Positions 10,096 through 21,860 of a stretch of 64,000 nt of DNA are shown piece after piece. Within the stretch, counting starts at the first letter, position 1, and each line of letters opens with the position of its first letter. The stretch is from Gnetum montanum. Lineage: Eukaryota > Streptophyta > Gnetopsida > Gnetales > Gnetaceae. The translations under genes were made by a program, and so were the position numbers. The stretch is taken from positions 5,547 through 69,546 of the forward strand of contig MNCI01003664.1 of the NCBI GenBank assembly GCA_015680685.1, in the 5' to 3' direction. The notes under the pieces are model-generated. The model saw only the letters and a list, made by a program, of their open reading frames with translations, was not told the DNA's origin and ran no database searches.

Positions 10096-10204
10096 CGTCC
10101 AGGTGTGATGATAATCCACAGTTATACATGTACACATAGTCTAAAATTGTTAAAAGACATGGAACAATCCCTTTGCTCATGCAACTCTCGGTTTATTGGC
10201 AGGA

Positions 10205-10927
10205 ATGAGCTTAATGGACTGCCAACACTTAACTACACCGTTAACCATCGATGGACCATACGGCACCATTACACGGGACTTTGACATAAACTTCATCAAC
10301 TCAAGTCCACTAATGGACGACGCGGTCATAGCCTCAACACAGCAAACAATAGACGACTATGGAGGCATGACGAAATTTCTTGACATAGAGGCCGAAAACA
10401 TCACTGAAGATCCGTTAGCTGAAACACCCATCACCATGCCCGATGGGGAAATCAAAATATTAAAATTAAGTACACTACTACAACCGCACTTGGCCCAAGA
10501 CATTCAGCAAGTACTTAGGGAAAACATGAAAGCATTCACTTGGTCTTACATGGACATGCCTGGGCTAGATCCTAGAATTGTCCAACACAACATTATCTTG
10601 GACCCCAAACTGAGGCCGATAAAACAAAAAGCATGAAAAGTTAGACCCAAGGTGGCATTGGCAGTCCGCAATGAGATCACCAAGCTTTATCAAGCTGGTT
10701 TCATTCGGGCTGTTGATTACGCCGAATGGGTATCCAACATGGTCATTGTCCTGAAGAAAAACGGAAGCATTCGCTTATGCATCGACTTCCGAAATCTAAA
10801 CGTAGCAACCATAAAAGACGACTTTCCCTTGCCCAGCATCGATCAACTCGTTGACTCAACTGCCGGACATGCCTTACTATCTTTTATGGATGGTTTTTCG
10901 AGATACAACCAGATACACATCAACCCT
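10205..10927 (+). pseudogene. pol: Reverse transcriptase, N-terminal half, element A
   Basis: From the ATG at 10205 the frame encodes the pre-RT linker (LRENMKAFTW, DMPGLDPRIVQHNI) and the RT fingers (ITKLYQAGFIRAVDYAEWVSN, KNGSIRLCIDFRNLN, DFPLPSIDQLVD, FMDGFSRYNQI), typical of Tat-lineage RT. One in-frame TGA lies at 10634. The frame is cut at 10927 by a run of N that hides the palm with the YVDD site. The start is provisional, because protease and RT normally share one frame and a spliced join is possible. Confidence 0.85.
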
Positions 10928-10997
10928 NNNNNNNNNNNNNNNNNNNNNNNNNNNNNNNNNNNNNNNNNNNNNNNNNNNNNNNNNNNNNNNNNNNNNN
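10928..10997. other. Assembly gap of 70 N inside RT
   Basis: Seventy N interrupt the RT palm. In element D the same interval, from FMDG to GIRVDPDK, spans roughly 290 nt including YVDD, so the gap is either longer than drawn or the copy has a deletion there. The frame also differs across the gap. Confidence 0.95.
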
Positions 10998-12305
10998 GGA
11001 TTCATAGCCTCTGAAGCAGGGATACGAGTGGACCCCGATAAGGTCAAGGCCATTTCCAACCTAAAACCACCCAGTAACCTTACCAAACTTCGAGGTCTAC
11101 AAGGTAGATTGCAGTTCATCAGGCGTTTCGTAGAAAATTTAACAGACAAACTAAAACCTATGAACCACCTGTTGCGTAAAAATGTCCATTTTGAATGGAC
11201 TCCGCAGTGCCAGGAAGCCTTCGAAAATATCAAAACAGCACTTGCCCGATTGCCTACGGTTTACCCGCCCCAAAACAACAAACCGTTTTACATCTACCTT
11301 GCCACTTCAGAATCGTCCATCGCGTCTATGCTCTGCCAAAAACGAGATGATGGAACTGAAGTCCCTGTATACTACTTGAACCACACCTTAGTTGCCCATG
11401 AAAAGAAATACAACGACGTGGAGAGGTCATGCTTAGCTTTGGTCTTTTCTCTAAGAAAATGGCGACATTACCTCTTCCGTAATCAAGTTCACGTAATCTG
11501 TAAGGACAATGTACTGAGAGCCATAACAGGAAACATATACGAAACGAGCCGAATAGCTCGATGGAAATCCATGATCGCTGAGTTTGACCTGTACTACGTA
11601 ACACAATCATCAGTTAAAGGTCAAGCCATAGCAAATCAAATGGTCGCATCACCAACGCATGACCAAGCAACCATAGAGCCTGAATTCCCGGATGAAAGTA
11701 TAAGCACAATAGACATGGTGCCTGATGACTACGATGCCATTTTAAACTTCGATGGAGCATCCACCTCTCGAGGAGGAAGTGCAGCCGCTGTCATCACTTA
11801 TCCCTCCGGGGAGATCCGACCCTTTGCCTATCACTTCAATTTCCACTGTACTAACAACATAGCAGAGTACGAAGGTCTCCTTAGAGGTCTCGCGATAGCA
11901 CTAGCTTTAGATATCACACGGCTCATAGTCAAAGGGGATTTGCAATTGGTTGTAAACCAAGTTACAGACATTTACATATGCAAAGCCCAACATCTACAAC
12001 CATACTGTGACTTGGCGAAACATTTAATAAAACGATTCGAAAACATTGATGTGCAACACGTCTCTCGAAATGATAACACCATCGCAGACGCGTTAGCCAC
12101 ACTAGCGTTAAATATATCACCCGACATGTTCCATGCCTTGCCAAGCTCCGTAATCGGGTGCGATGAACCAATAACCTCTGAAACATTGCCGATCGCATCT
12201 ATTAGTACAACACACGCGATAGAATGGTATGATGACATAAAAGGATACCTCCTATGCGGCGAAGCACCACGCCATCTAACAAATGTGCAAAAGGACGCCG
12301 TATGA
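10998..12305 (+). pseudogene. pol: RT C-terminus, RNase H and archaeal-type RNase H, element A
   Basis: The frame opens with GIRVDPDKVKAI and the RT thumb (LRGLQGRLQFIRRFV), then the RT-linked RNase H (PFYIYLATSESSIASMLCQ, YYLNHTL, LRKWRHYLF). A second, archaeal-type RNase H follows from about 11720 to 12115: catalytic residues are visible as NFDGAS (Asp at 11751), AEYEGLL, VKGDLQLV and IADALA (Asp at 12087). All four acidic residues are present. The pair of RNase H domains places the element in the Tat lineage. A TGA at 12303 ends this frame. Integrase continues in another phase, so a frameshift lies near 12300. Confidence 0.85.
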
Positions 12306-13462
12306 AACATTCTAAGCAATATACCCTAGTAGGGGACACACTATGTCGTAGATCCTACGAAGGCGTATTGCTAACGTGCGTCACTAGTACTGACGCCCAA
12401 ACAATCGTTGATCAGGTACATGAGGGACTATGTGGAGGACACATAGCACCAAAAGCCATGGCCATGAAAATAAGACGCTTAGGCTATTATTGGCCACACA
12501 TGGAATACGACTGCTCCTCCAAAGTCAAAACATGTAACATTTGTCAAAAACATAGTAACTTAATACATGTACCGCCAAACGAGTTGCACACAGCACAAAT
12601 AACATGGCCTTTTCAGAAGTGGGGATTGGACCTTATTGGCCCGATAACACCCTCATCTTCTGCAGGGCACAGTTTCATCATAACCGCTACTGAATATTTC
12701 ACGAAGTGGGTAGAAGCAGCTCCCCTTCGAAAAATGACTTCTAAACACGTGTGCAACTTTATCCTAGAAAACATTGTAACCCGCTTTGGCACCCCTTTGA
12801 CAATTATTACTGACAACGGGCCGCAATTTAGTAGTGCCGAAACAAAAACCTTTTGCGACAGTCTGGGGATCAAACACTCGTTTTCCTCTCCTTACTATCC
12901 TCAAAGCAATGGGCAAGCAGAAGCAACCAATAAGACGATCATAACGATACTTAAGAAAATGCTAACCCAAAGCAAAAGGAAGTGGCACGAGCAATTACTA
13001 TATGCATTATGGGCTTACCGCACTACTCACCGGACGTCAACAGGTAAAACTCCGTACAGTCTCGTTTACGGTTCAGAAGCTGTTTTACCTTTAGAATTGC
13101 AGGTACCATCTTTAAGGATCACACTCTCCGGACTCCTCGACGATGGTCAAAACAATGAGCTACGTCTCATTGACCTCGACTCGGCGGAAGAAGAACGTGT
13201 ACGCGCGCTCGATCAGATCAAATGGTATCAAAAGCAACAACGATAGCGACATCGGCATGACATTAACAGACGCCCAATCCACGAAGACGATCTTGTACTC
13301 AAGGCTGTTTGGGAACACCCGGACAAATTCTCAGCCAACTGGGAAGGGCCTTACATGGTCATCAAAGCATTCAATAACGGTGCATTCAAGCTGGCCGACA
13401 CGGAAGGGAATGAGCTCGCTAATCCGACAAATCATTTGTACCTAAAATTATTCTATGTCTAA
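12306..13462 (+). pseudogene. int: Integrase of element A
   Basis: Integrase would insert the cDNA into host DNA. The zinc-binding part shows VHEGLCGGH and CNIC (about 12419-12545). The catalytic core has Asp at 12629 (GLDLIGP), Asp at 12812 (ITDNGPQF) and Glu at 12920 (NGQAE), exactly 35 residues between the last two (DD35E). The C-terminal NWEGPYMV box near 13340 is the GPY/F motif. One in-frame TAG at 13244 separates core and GPY module. The frame ends with TAA at 13460-13462. Confidence 0.88.
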
Positions 13463-13479
13463 ACACAAACTCAAGTACG

Positions 13480-13815
13480 TGAAAGTCCTGGATCACGACT
13501 ATAAACTGATACCACAGAAAAGTCCTGGATCATGACTATAAACTGATACCACAAAACAGTCCTGGATTATGACTTAAAACTAATACCACAGTGTTCGCAA
13601 TGACAATAAACTACCATCCGTCCGGTGTGACAGTAAACTGTCGCTGTCACAACCATCAGGGTCCGCCAAGACTATAAACTAGCTTGCCTCTTCATAGTCC
13701 GCTAAGACCAAAAACTGGCAACGTACCGTCCGCCACGACGCTAAACAAGTAATGTCCAACGGGTTATGACATAAAACTAACCCACGATAGTCTGCCAAGA
13801 CTATAAACTGGCAAG
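13480..13815 (+). repeat. Inter-ORF repeat cluster, element A, after integrase
   Basis: Ten modules of about 30-40 bp occur, each a GTCCTGGAT or GTCCGCCA box followed by ATGACTATAAACTG or a similar core (TAAACT near 13503, 13543, 13608, 13636, 13674 and 13804, plus weaker copies). Element D has a matching cluster in the same position. Confidence 0.75.
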
Positions 13816-14353
13816 TTCACATCCGGCACCTCACTTCGCCGCCATGCTCATTCATCGCTTGCTTCATTGCACCACTTGCTATCAGCTGCCATCTTCAGTA
13901 CTGCTTTCATCTGCATACAGTACCTGGCGCTCTCTAGCACCTCTGTGCCATCAGCCACCATGTAAGTCTAAGCTCGTCTATTCGTTCACGGTTTTCTTAT
14001 CTCCTTGGCATTACGTTTGCAGGATGACACCCGGAAGTTTCGTACAAAGATGCACTTCGTCGTAAGCAGCAAGATAAGACAATGTTCGCAACCTACCTGG
14101 CAGGACTAAATCAAACCATTCACTAGTACATCCCCATTCATTCCCCAATTTCCATTCAACTACACCCTTGACACACACCCAGTACATTCAAAACATTGGA
14201 CACGCTGTTGCAAGCTGCAATACACCACACAGCACAACACCTGCGCACGAGTACACAAACAGAGCAAAGTTTGTCAAAAAAAAAACCCCCGGGCACTTCC
14301 CATGTAAGCCCCAGGCATGAAACCCACGAATAGAGCATAAGCATAGACCACCA
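13816..14353 (+). other. Non-coding 3' region of element A
   Basis: No convincing ORF, repeat or polypurine tract is visible between the inter-ORF repeats and the 3' LTR. The bases just before the LTR are not purine-rich, which is unusual for an LTR element and may reflect decay. Confidence 0.5.
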
Positions 14354-14465
14354 TGAAACACCACAAAATTTGGAGCTTAGTACTTGTCCGACACCAAACA
14401 GGACCCTGGAACCCACGAACGACGTCGGCTGCATGATCGCAACACTTAGTTTTTGCTAAGTATAT

Positions 14466-14955
14466 GGTGCCAACGTATACGCCAAGATCACACACAGCGT
14501 ATACGCCCAGCATACAGCGTATATGCCCAGCGTATATGCCAAGCGTATACGCCCAGCATTCCAGCGTATACATCCGGCTCTCCGGCGTACATGCTCAGGA
14601 ACTGCAGATGCACACGCTCGACGACAGGATCTCCAATGACAGCATGAAGATAACACTGAAGAGCAAGGATTAAAGCAAGTGGCACTGTTCGGCGTATGCG
14701 CCCGGCGTGTACGCCCAGCATCCATCAGCGTATACGTCTGGCGTGTACGCCCAGCATCCATCAGCGTATATGCCTGGCGTGTATGCCCAGCATCCATCAG
14801 CGTATACGCCCGGCGTGTACGCCCAGCATTCCAGCATATACGCCTAACGTATACGCCCAACGCTCAGCATCTCCACCCAGTTCACGCCCAGCATTTTCAG
14901 TGTATACGCTGACCTGATGCAGCGTATACGCCCAGCGTATACACCCAGCAGTTGT
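14466..14955. repeat. AGCGTATACGCC/AGCGTATACGCT block inside LTR A
   Basis: The block holds repeats of GCGTATACGCCCAGC and CATCCATCAGCGTATACGCC-type units of about 34 bp (four in 14696-14830). It corresponds to 26290-26760 in LTR B and to a shorter, degenerate version (38070-38125) in LTR C. It lies upstream of the LTR TATA box, so it probably sits in U3. Confidence 0.75.
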
Positions 14956-15036
14956 AACATTTTGTATATTTGTAAAGTGTATGCACCTGGTCAATGTGCC
15001 ACGTGTCTCCCATCCCGAGTCTAGCGTAACAACCTG

Positions 15037-15043
15037 TATAAAA
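15037..15043 (+). promoter_or_regulatory. TATA box in LTR A
   Basis: TATAAAA lies in CCTGTATAAAACCCCC and is conserved in LTR B (26226-26220, minus strand). In LTR C it is degraded to CATAAAA near 37550. It is the likely promoter of the sense transcript. Confidence 0.6.
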
Positions 15044-15777
15044 CCCCCATTTTTCCACTTCATCCAAAGGATTCGCAAAATCCCGGAGCACACTAGAGAG
15101 AACATTTACGCTGCACAAAAGAGCAAAAAACCTTCTTACACTGGGAAGCCCTGTACGCTACGAATCCAATCTCTTACGCTCCACTCGCCCTGCAAACCGT
15201 CCGAGTCACCTCTGTGTACGCCGGGGCTTTTCGTCCGTCTTGTGTTTCCACAACTGCGTTAGACTAGTGCACTGTACTCTGACTCAGTAATTCCATCGTT
15301 TCATTTGCTGCAAGTTCTTTTACAGTTTTACGTCAATTTGGCCCACTCCTCGTTTACGTCTGTTTACGCTCACGCTTCGTTTGCATCCGCTTACGTTTAC
15401 GTTGTTTTTGCTATTTACGCCTGCATGCCATTTACGCATAACCCAGCGTATAGCATTTTGCGTACGCGTGGGGAAATCCTTGTCTGATCCGCATGCGGAC
15501 CACCCAAGGTACTCTGCCTCCGTTGCATTCCAACTCGCCCTCAGGCGAAGGCAAGGTCTTCTGTACCCGTCCCGCGATCCCACGGCCTCTGTTTTCCCTT
15601 CCAGCCGGAGACCGACGATTTTAGGCGGTACACACCATACCCTAGCGTAAGCGTAAACTGGAACCTGAGCGTAGACGCCGAAGGTTGAACCCAGCGTAGA
15701 CGCCAAGGATTAAACTTCTTAACGCCAGCGTACAGTTACTCAGCGTGAACGCGGATCGCTAGCATAGACACTCTGAA

Positions 15778-18700
15778 ATGGGCAAGGGCAAGGAAGTGGA
15801 GGGCCAGAGGCAGAAGGGCCCTGATCTAACCTTCGCCGAGGAGACGGAGGCCATGTTGCAGGGTTTGCCCAGGCCAAAGATTCCAGCGTGGCCTACAACG
15901 TCCTACAGGTAGGCTCTGATCCCTGCCTCTGTTGTTGTTTGTGTGCTTCGCTGTATTCGTAGCGTAGACAATCTCGGCGTATACGCCAAGCGCAGGGATT
16001 TTTTTTTCATCATGAGGGTTTTCGGCGTGCACGCCAACGTAACTGTGCAGCGTAGACGATGTTCAGTCCCGGCATAAACATTTTTTTCGCGTTGTTTTAG
16101 CGTAAAAGTTTGTCAGTGTAAAAGTTTGTCAACGTAAAAGTCCTGGCGTACAGTTGTCTTCGGCACAGCGCTTTATCTTTCTGGCGTAACCTGTTTACGC
16201 CGAACTTGAAATTGAGCGTATACGCCGAGGGTTTGCTCAGCGTATACGCCGTACGCATGAAGGGGTTAGGGTGTCAGCGTAAACAGATCGCCGTCAGCGT
16301 AGACGCTGAGTTGGCTAGCGTGTATGCTGAGCTAAATTTCATTCTTTACGCTAAGTATTAGTCGGCGTATACGTTCTGCAGACAGCGTATACGCTGGATT
16401 AAATGCGTTTTTTGCGCTAAGTGTAGATCGTCGTATACGCTCTGTATATATCGTATATGCTAATTCTAAATCGCTCTAAGTGCTAAGTTTGTTAAGCGTA
16501 CACTGTATGCGGCGTATACGCTGAGCGCGAATCATGGGCGTATACGCTGTGTACAGCGTATACAGCATATACGCTGGGCGTAAGTTGTGTTTTTCACGCT
16601 GTAGAGTTGGCGTATACGCTCTGTGTACAGCGTATACGCTGGGCGTAAATAGTTAGTTAAATTTTTGATTTTTTTGCCGATTTATGATGCGAACTTTCGT
16701 TTTGCGACATTGCGATTGGTTGCAGGGACAACAAACGCTTCCTTATCGTGGTTGAACTCGTCGGGGTGTTAGCATGGGCTAGCCGCATTGAGGAAGGTGA
16801 TCTTCCCCCAGCTTTATTTGTGGATGACAAGGGGGTCTGGTTCAGGGAAGATGCTGGCGAATTTCTGGCTTTCTTGTTAACCAATTTTGAAGTGGCTATA
16901 TGGTCGTATTTTGACGAACTGACCACACGGAGTGTGGTCGATGCAATACTACCGGGGGCTGCCGAAGGTGTCATGGTCTTCATGGAAGACATTGACGAGG
17001 GGTCGTTTGTTGATGAGGATGGCACTACCCACGGGCCCAAGTCAAACCGCCCGTTAACGCGTTTGTGGGCATTGCTGCCACCGGGGTTGGATTATGTCAA
17101 TAATACATTGTTTATAGCTGCCCGTGCCCATTCCTTGTTCCAAAATCCTCCTGGCACGGTATATCGAATAGCCAGGTGGGACAATTTACATTTATTGCTT
17201 CGTCTATTTCCATTTAATGTTGGTTTCTTGTTTTAACGCACGCTTGTTTGCAGACCGAAGACCAACCCAGATGGGACCCTCATTGAGGATGAAGGGATAG
17301 CCCTCGCTCGCACCGCTCTGGAGACCCTGATGACGGCCCCCACTCTTCGTGGGGCCGTTCTGGCTCAGACGAAGGGTTCGATGGTCCGCTTCCATAATCA
17401 GTTTTCCAGGGCCTTTGCGATGTGCAAGGCTCGCGGGTGGCTTCACGAAGATTGGATAGATCAGGGGCCAGTCTTTCCTCATAACTTTGGCAGCACTTCC
17501 AAATCTTCCACTAGCGGTGGGTGATAACATTTCTTAGATGCGTTAGTGGGTTTGTTCAACTGTTTGGGGTTATGCTGATATAGTCACCTTAACTTGTTTT
17601 AACAGTTGACGCACCCTCCGGTGAGGATCCTGTGACGATGGGACGAACTGAGACGACTTTGTCAATGAAGTCCGGGGGGTGGAGAAGGCGCAGAAGTGGC
17701 TGCGTAAGAAAGCCTCGCCACTCCTCACTCGTTGCCAGGACGATGCCGGTCTCCTAGAGCTTTTTATGACGCCCAGCCCTGATGTCTCAATCTGGGAGAT
17801 GATAGGGATCGTGGACTCTTTTAATGAGTCTGTTTCTCAGTACAGCGCCCAGATTAAGGGTGTTAAGGTGGTGTTTCATCTGTCGCATGTATTCTTTTCT
17901 AACTTGTTTGGTATGCTAGCAGATGGCCTACCTGTAGTATTGGACAGGTCTCATAAAGAGCTCCAAACGATCCGCGATCTGGAATCTTGGCTTGGCATGA
18001 CGAAAAACACCAAGGGATTCCCGATGCAGGGGAAAGCAAAGGTTGTTGAGGTGAACGAATTGTATCCCCTGTTTCAGGCGCGGGTGTTTCCCAAAACCCT
18101 TTCTCAGGTGCAGAGTTTTGGGGTTGAGGCGGTGCGCATCATGCGAAGTATCTTAGAAACTGGCATGCGGTATAACTGGGCTCAGTTTTTGTTGGCAGGC
18201 ATGCATAAGGAGATAGTGCAGTTGCGCTCGAATATCGAAGCACAATCGCACTTCACCTTTGCCTTCTTCGCCGGCTATCTCCGTCGTTTTGCCGAGTTCC
18301 TTGTGGTGCATGCGGACAACAAGTTTGTCCTACGGGATCGGGGTCAACTATCCCGCCCGTGGGTCAAACACTTGTACGTGACCGCCAAGTCGCAGGATGC
18401 CCCAGAAGGTATCAATGAGTCCATGTCTGTTACTACAAGGGGATCATCTGGCGGTTCCATCCATATGCGGGACAGTCTGGGGGTGGAGCCAGTGGATGTA
18501 CCTTTAACCGCCAGACGGGTAGAGCGGGTTATTAAAGAGACCATTGGAAAAGACAAGTCGAAATTGAAAAGACCTGAACACACCACGGAGGAAGTCGCCG
18601 AGGTAAACCAGCCACGCGTGAAGTGGATACGCTTCAAGATACCTAGTAAGCGAAGCTCATCCGCTTATTATTGCATCATTTTCATTCATTTATAACCCTT

Positions 18701-20311
18701 ACTTCAATTGCTTACGTGTCGTTATTGTTTTCGATTTGATGAAGTGAGGAAGCAGGCCTTAGAAACCATCAGAGAGGAGGAGGATACGCGTACCAAGAAA
18801 AACAATGAGGAGGAAAGCCTGGAGAAGAGCCAAGGCGGGGGAACAGAGCTATTAACAGAGAGGACTACTGATCCTAAACCTTTAGATGACCCGGACGCTA
18901 TCAACCAAATGTTCAGTAGCTTCCTCAAGGGTGACTTGGATTTGGGCGATCCCCCAGAAGGTGACAAGGATTAGGGTATGTCTTCACTTTTAGTTGGTTT
19001 TTATATATTAATTGTGGCTCCTACTCTTTTTTTATTTTCGTGTTTTTGGCTTAGATGAAGGCAGCGGTACCAGGACGGTACGGTTGGACGTTCCCATGAA
19101 GACGGTTCCCCCTGAGGGGACTGCTGAGGTTAGTTCTTCCCGTACGCATCAGCCGCTTATTTGGTCAGAGATACCAAATAAGTCGGATTTTGTGGATGGG
19201 ATCGCGGAAGAAGTCCTTGAACATCTCCAGGAAGTCCATCCTGATATAGGTATGAATCATTTAAAGATTAGGAGCTTCGTGTCTTACGTGTACCGTTTTA
19301 ATGTTTGTGTTCTTTGCGTGGGTAGGCGCTAAACTAAGATGGGATCCCTCCGAGGGCATCAGTATGGAAAGCCTAACTACACTCTCCCCAGAAGTAGAAC
19401 AGGTGCCAAGGCCTGTTTATGAAGGAGTTGCAGAAAGCCTTGCACACAATGCCAAGTCGTTGTGGACTTGTAGGCGTTCTGTTGAACAGTTGTGGCTGCA
19501 AGTACAGGCAAAGGAAAAGGAAGTCTCTGCTGTAACAGAGGAGCGTGACGATTTAAAGGCTCGATACGAGTTTGCCGCTGCTAGACTAAGTGGAGATCGT
19601 TCTTGGCGCACCTAGGAGATTACGTACACTAGGTATTGGAACCTGCTGAACCGTCATGCGTCACTGACTCGAAGAATGGCGGAATGCAAAACTCAAATTG
19701 ATCTCCTGAACCTTAAGTGTCAAGATTGGAAGGCTTTCGCTTCCAAGGTTCGCAAGTGGGGTCAGGATGAGAAAAACCATAAACATCAGTACAAGAAGTC
19801 GCTGAAAGAGGTATCTATTGAAAAGCGGCAACTGGAGGTGTTTGTGGAGGGTTTGGGTTTGCGTTCCGCCTTCGATACCTTTGCCCAAAACACAATTGTG
19901 GAAATGGAATCGCCTAAGAGGGTCATCACAACTGCTTCTGGGGAGGTGTCAGTAGGTGAATTTCCTCTAAAATGCCCTACCTAGTCAACGGTCGACAAAG
20001 GCAAGGCTTTGGCAAACGTTGACTTAGGCCTGGATGGAACAGATTAGGCCAGCGTTCCAAAGGAAGAAATCCTTCGTCGGCTGGAGTTTGGCTTAGGGGG
20101 ATCCCCTATGGTAAACGTTTTGTCTTTATGAAATTAATTTATTGGATAGTGTTTAAAATGTTTAGCATCTGCTTATTTTGTGTTGGTTGTTTGTTTTTGG
20201 TGTTCTCAGCATGAGGGTGGCGATGATACTCACGAGGCTGGCCCCAGTGGAGCAGGGGCCCCTGACACTGGTGGTTCTGAAGGAGATGATCCTCCTATCA
20301 CGGACGCTTAG
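15778..20311 (+). pseudogene. Antisense eight-exon passenger gene, copy B
   Basis: Exons are 15778-15908, 16726-17175, 17254-17516, 17606-18645, 18745-18975, 19055-19249, 19326-20110 and 20210-20311. Lengths and phases match copy A except for a one-base deletion near 17675 in exon 4 and 12 nt fewer in exon 7. The FCP1/NIF-like exon 2 is fully open (FLIVVELVGVLAWASR, NNTLFIAARAHSLFQNPP), with catalytic Asp residues absent as in A. Exon 5 ends with TAG one base before the donor. Exon 7 has TAG at 19613, 19982 and 20046, the last two replacing Trp TGG of copy A. AATAAA follows at 20418. Element A has inserted upstream, removing the region homologous to the TATA box of A, so this copy is probably silent from its own promoter. 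Confidence 0.8.
15960..16650. repeat. AGCGTATACGCT palindrome cluster in intron 1 of antisense gene B
   Basis: Intron 1 (15909-16725) contains many GCGTATACGC palindromes and related GGCGTAAAC/AGCGTAGAC repeats, positionally equivalent to 8530-9360 in copy A. Confidence 0.8.
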
Positions 20312-20417
20312 TGTTTTTGTAGTTTTTTTAGCGGTTTTTTTGCTAATTTAAATTGATACGGGTATTGTAACTGGAAAATGTTGAAGAAAATAGGCACTAT
20401 TTGTACAACATTGCATG

Positions 20418-20423
20418 AATAAA
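20418..20423 (+). terminator. AATAAA poly(A) signal of antisense gene, copy B
   Basis: The hexamer AATAAA sits 107 nt after the exon 8 stop, in a T-rich context, and is matched by copy A at 4757-4752. Confidence 0.55.
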
Positions 20424-20559
20424 TATTTTTTTGTTGGTTTTTAAGTTGTTTGCACACACGACATGATACTAAAGTATTTTTGGGTTCGCTTTTCTATTTA
20501 AATGCAATGTAAAGAAGTAATGATAAACGATATGTAAACAGGAGAATAAGATTTGCACT

Positions 20560-20877
20560 AGTTTAAGGCCATTTCGGGCCCCAATGCGTAGTTTAAGGCC
20601 GTTTCAGGCCCCAGTGCGGACGAGTAATATGTCATGGCAGATATTTCGTAGTTGACTGACCATTTCTGATCGTGGCTAGTTTTATGTCATCGCGGACATG
20701 ATAGTTTAACGTCTTTCTGGACAAGAAGTGTTGTAAATTTATTTATTTTTTGCTGTTTATTATTATTTCTTTGTGTTTTTGGGTTTTATCGTAGTTTAGC
20801 GTCATTTCGGAAGAGTTCTAGTTTAACGTCGTTTTAGAGTATTTGTAGTTTAACATCATTTTGAACGTTGCAACATT
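20560..20877 (-). repeat. Inter-ORF repeat cluster, element B, after protease
   Basis: On the minus strand these are TTAAACTA modules preceded by GTCCG, GGCC or similar boxes (on the + strand TAGTTTAAGGCC, TAGTTTAACGTC). About eight copies occur between the Gag-protease stop and the 3' end of the antisense gene, as in A. Confidence 0.75.
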
Positions 20878-21860
20878 TCATTTTAGTTGTTTATTGATTT
20901 TCTTCATTTTTTTGTCAGGGAGTGTATCGACTGGTATGATTTTGTATTCTCCGTCTCCTTCGCTGACCACGTTGAATGACAATTCAGTCCAAGAGACGTC
21001 CGTTAGAATGTTTTCGGTATCAATACCTTTAGGTGCTTCGATGTCGGTCGTTGTTTCTATGTTGGTTTTTTCATGAGGTAACGTGTGTACTGTGTTAAAG
21101 GCAGGTATTTCGGTTTCAGGCTCTTGTCCCGTATTCGAAGGTTCACTACCCACCAGTTGCGTTTTGTTTGAGTCCTTTTGACCAAGCTTATCGAATTCAA
21201 CCTCGGAGCCTCGGTCCTCGTCTGTGTGCGATGAAATGAGGGGAGAGGCTACTTCCCCATGTATGACGATTTCACCACCCTCGTAGGGTAAGCGAATCTC
21301 CTGATGTATAGGGGAGGACACAGCTCTCAGTTGGGCCAACCAGGATCTTCCTAATATTAGGTTGAATCTTGGCATTTCATCGACGACGAGGAAGTCAGCG
21401 GATGTGGGGAACTGGTCTCCCGCTACGAAGTCTAAGGTTATCGTGCCTTTGACTAATATGCGTGACCCGCTGAAGGACTTTAAGCATGTCGTTGTGGTGG
21501 GTTTGATCAAGTCGATGAGCCCCAGTTGTTCAATGATAGGATATGGTACAACGTTGGTAGCTGCCCCATCATCTACATGTACTCTATGTATTTTGAATTG
21601 GTTTACATGTATAGTTATGAACATAGGGATGGTTGTTGTCTCGCCTGTCTTCTTATCTACTTTGATGTTCTCATTATGGAAGCTCAAGGGCTTAGGACTG
21701 GCACCGTGAAATGGATACATTACGGCATGAATGGCTGGTTCGCTCGGAGGCAAGTTCTCGCTAACTGGGATTGACGTGAGCATGCGTACTAGAGCTTCCC
21801 GATGAGTCTGGGACGTTAGTACCAAGTCATACAAGCTTAACGAGGTGTTTTTCTATTTTA
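20878..21860 (-). pseudogene. Retropepsin-like protease of element B
   Basis: An open frame (21834-20878) carries HVDDGAATNVVPYPIIEQLGL, SGSRILVKGTITLDF, and LILGRSWL, where A has LGRPWL. The active-site triad is D-D-G as in A and C. The acidic tail ends INKQLK and stop. The codon homologous to the TAG at 4176 of A is Trp here. A frameshift near 21965 separates this frame from Gag. Confidence 0.85.

Larger units (their letters stand above)
1..15632 (+). mobile_element. Ty3/gypsy (Tat-type) LTR retrotransposon, element A, 5' LTR outside window
   Basis: Element A reads left to right: leader repeats, Gag, protease, an antisense passenger gene on the minus strand, then RT, RNase H, a second archaeal-type RNase H and integrase, then a 3' LTR ending in CA at 15632. 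The two RNase H domains in tandem are the known hallmark of the plant Tat lineage. Unusually, protease and RT are separated by about 5.9 kb holding the passenger. The 5' LTR and PBS would lie left of position 1. The 3' LTR is followed directly by sequence homologous to the interior of element B, so A appears to have inserted into B. Gag-protease and the passenger carry nonsense codons and pol also has a frameshift, so the copy is probably not autonomous. No primer-binding or polypurine tract is visible for A. Confidence 0.85.
14354..15632 (+). repeat. 3' LTR of element A
   Basis: The 1279-bp LTR starts TGAAACACCACAAAATT and ends GGCGGTACA, so it has TG..CA ends. It aligns throughout with 25635-26859 in reverse orientation (the 5' LTR of B), which fixes both ends. 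It contains a palindrome-repeat block (14466-14955) and a TATA box (15037). Right of it lies interior sequence of element B. Confidence 0.85.

Noticed and set aside
13844-14065. Small ORF downstream of integrase
   Set aside because: There is no homologue in element D at that position and it resembles no known protein.
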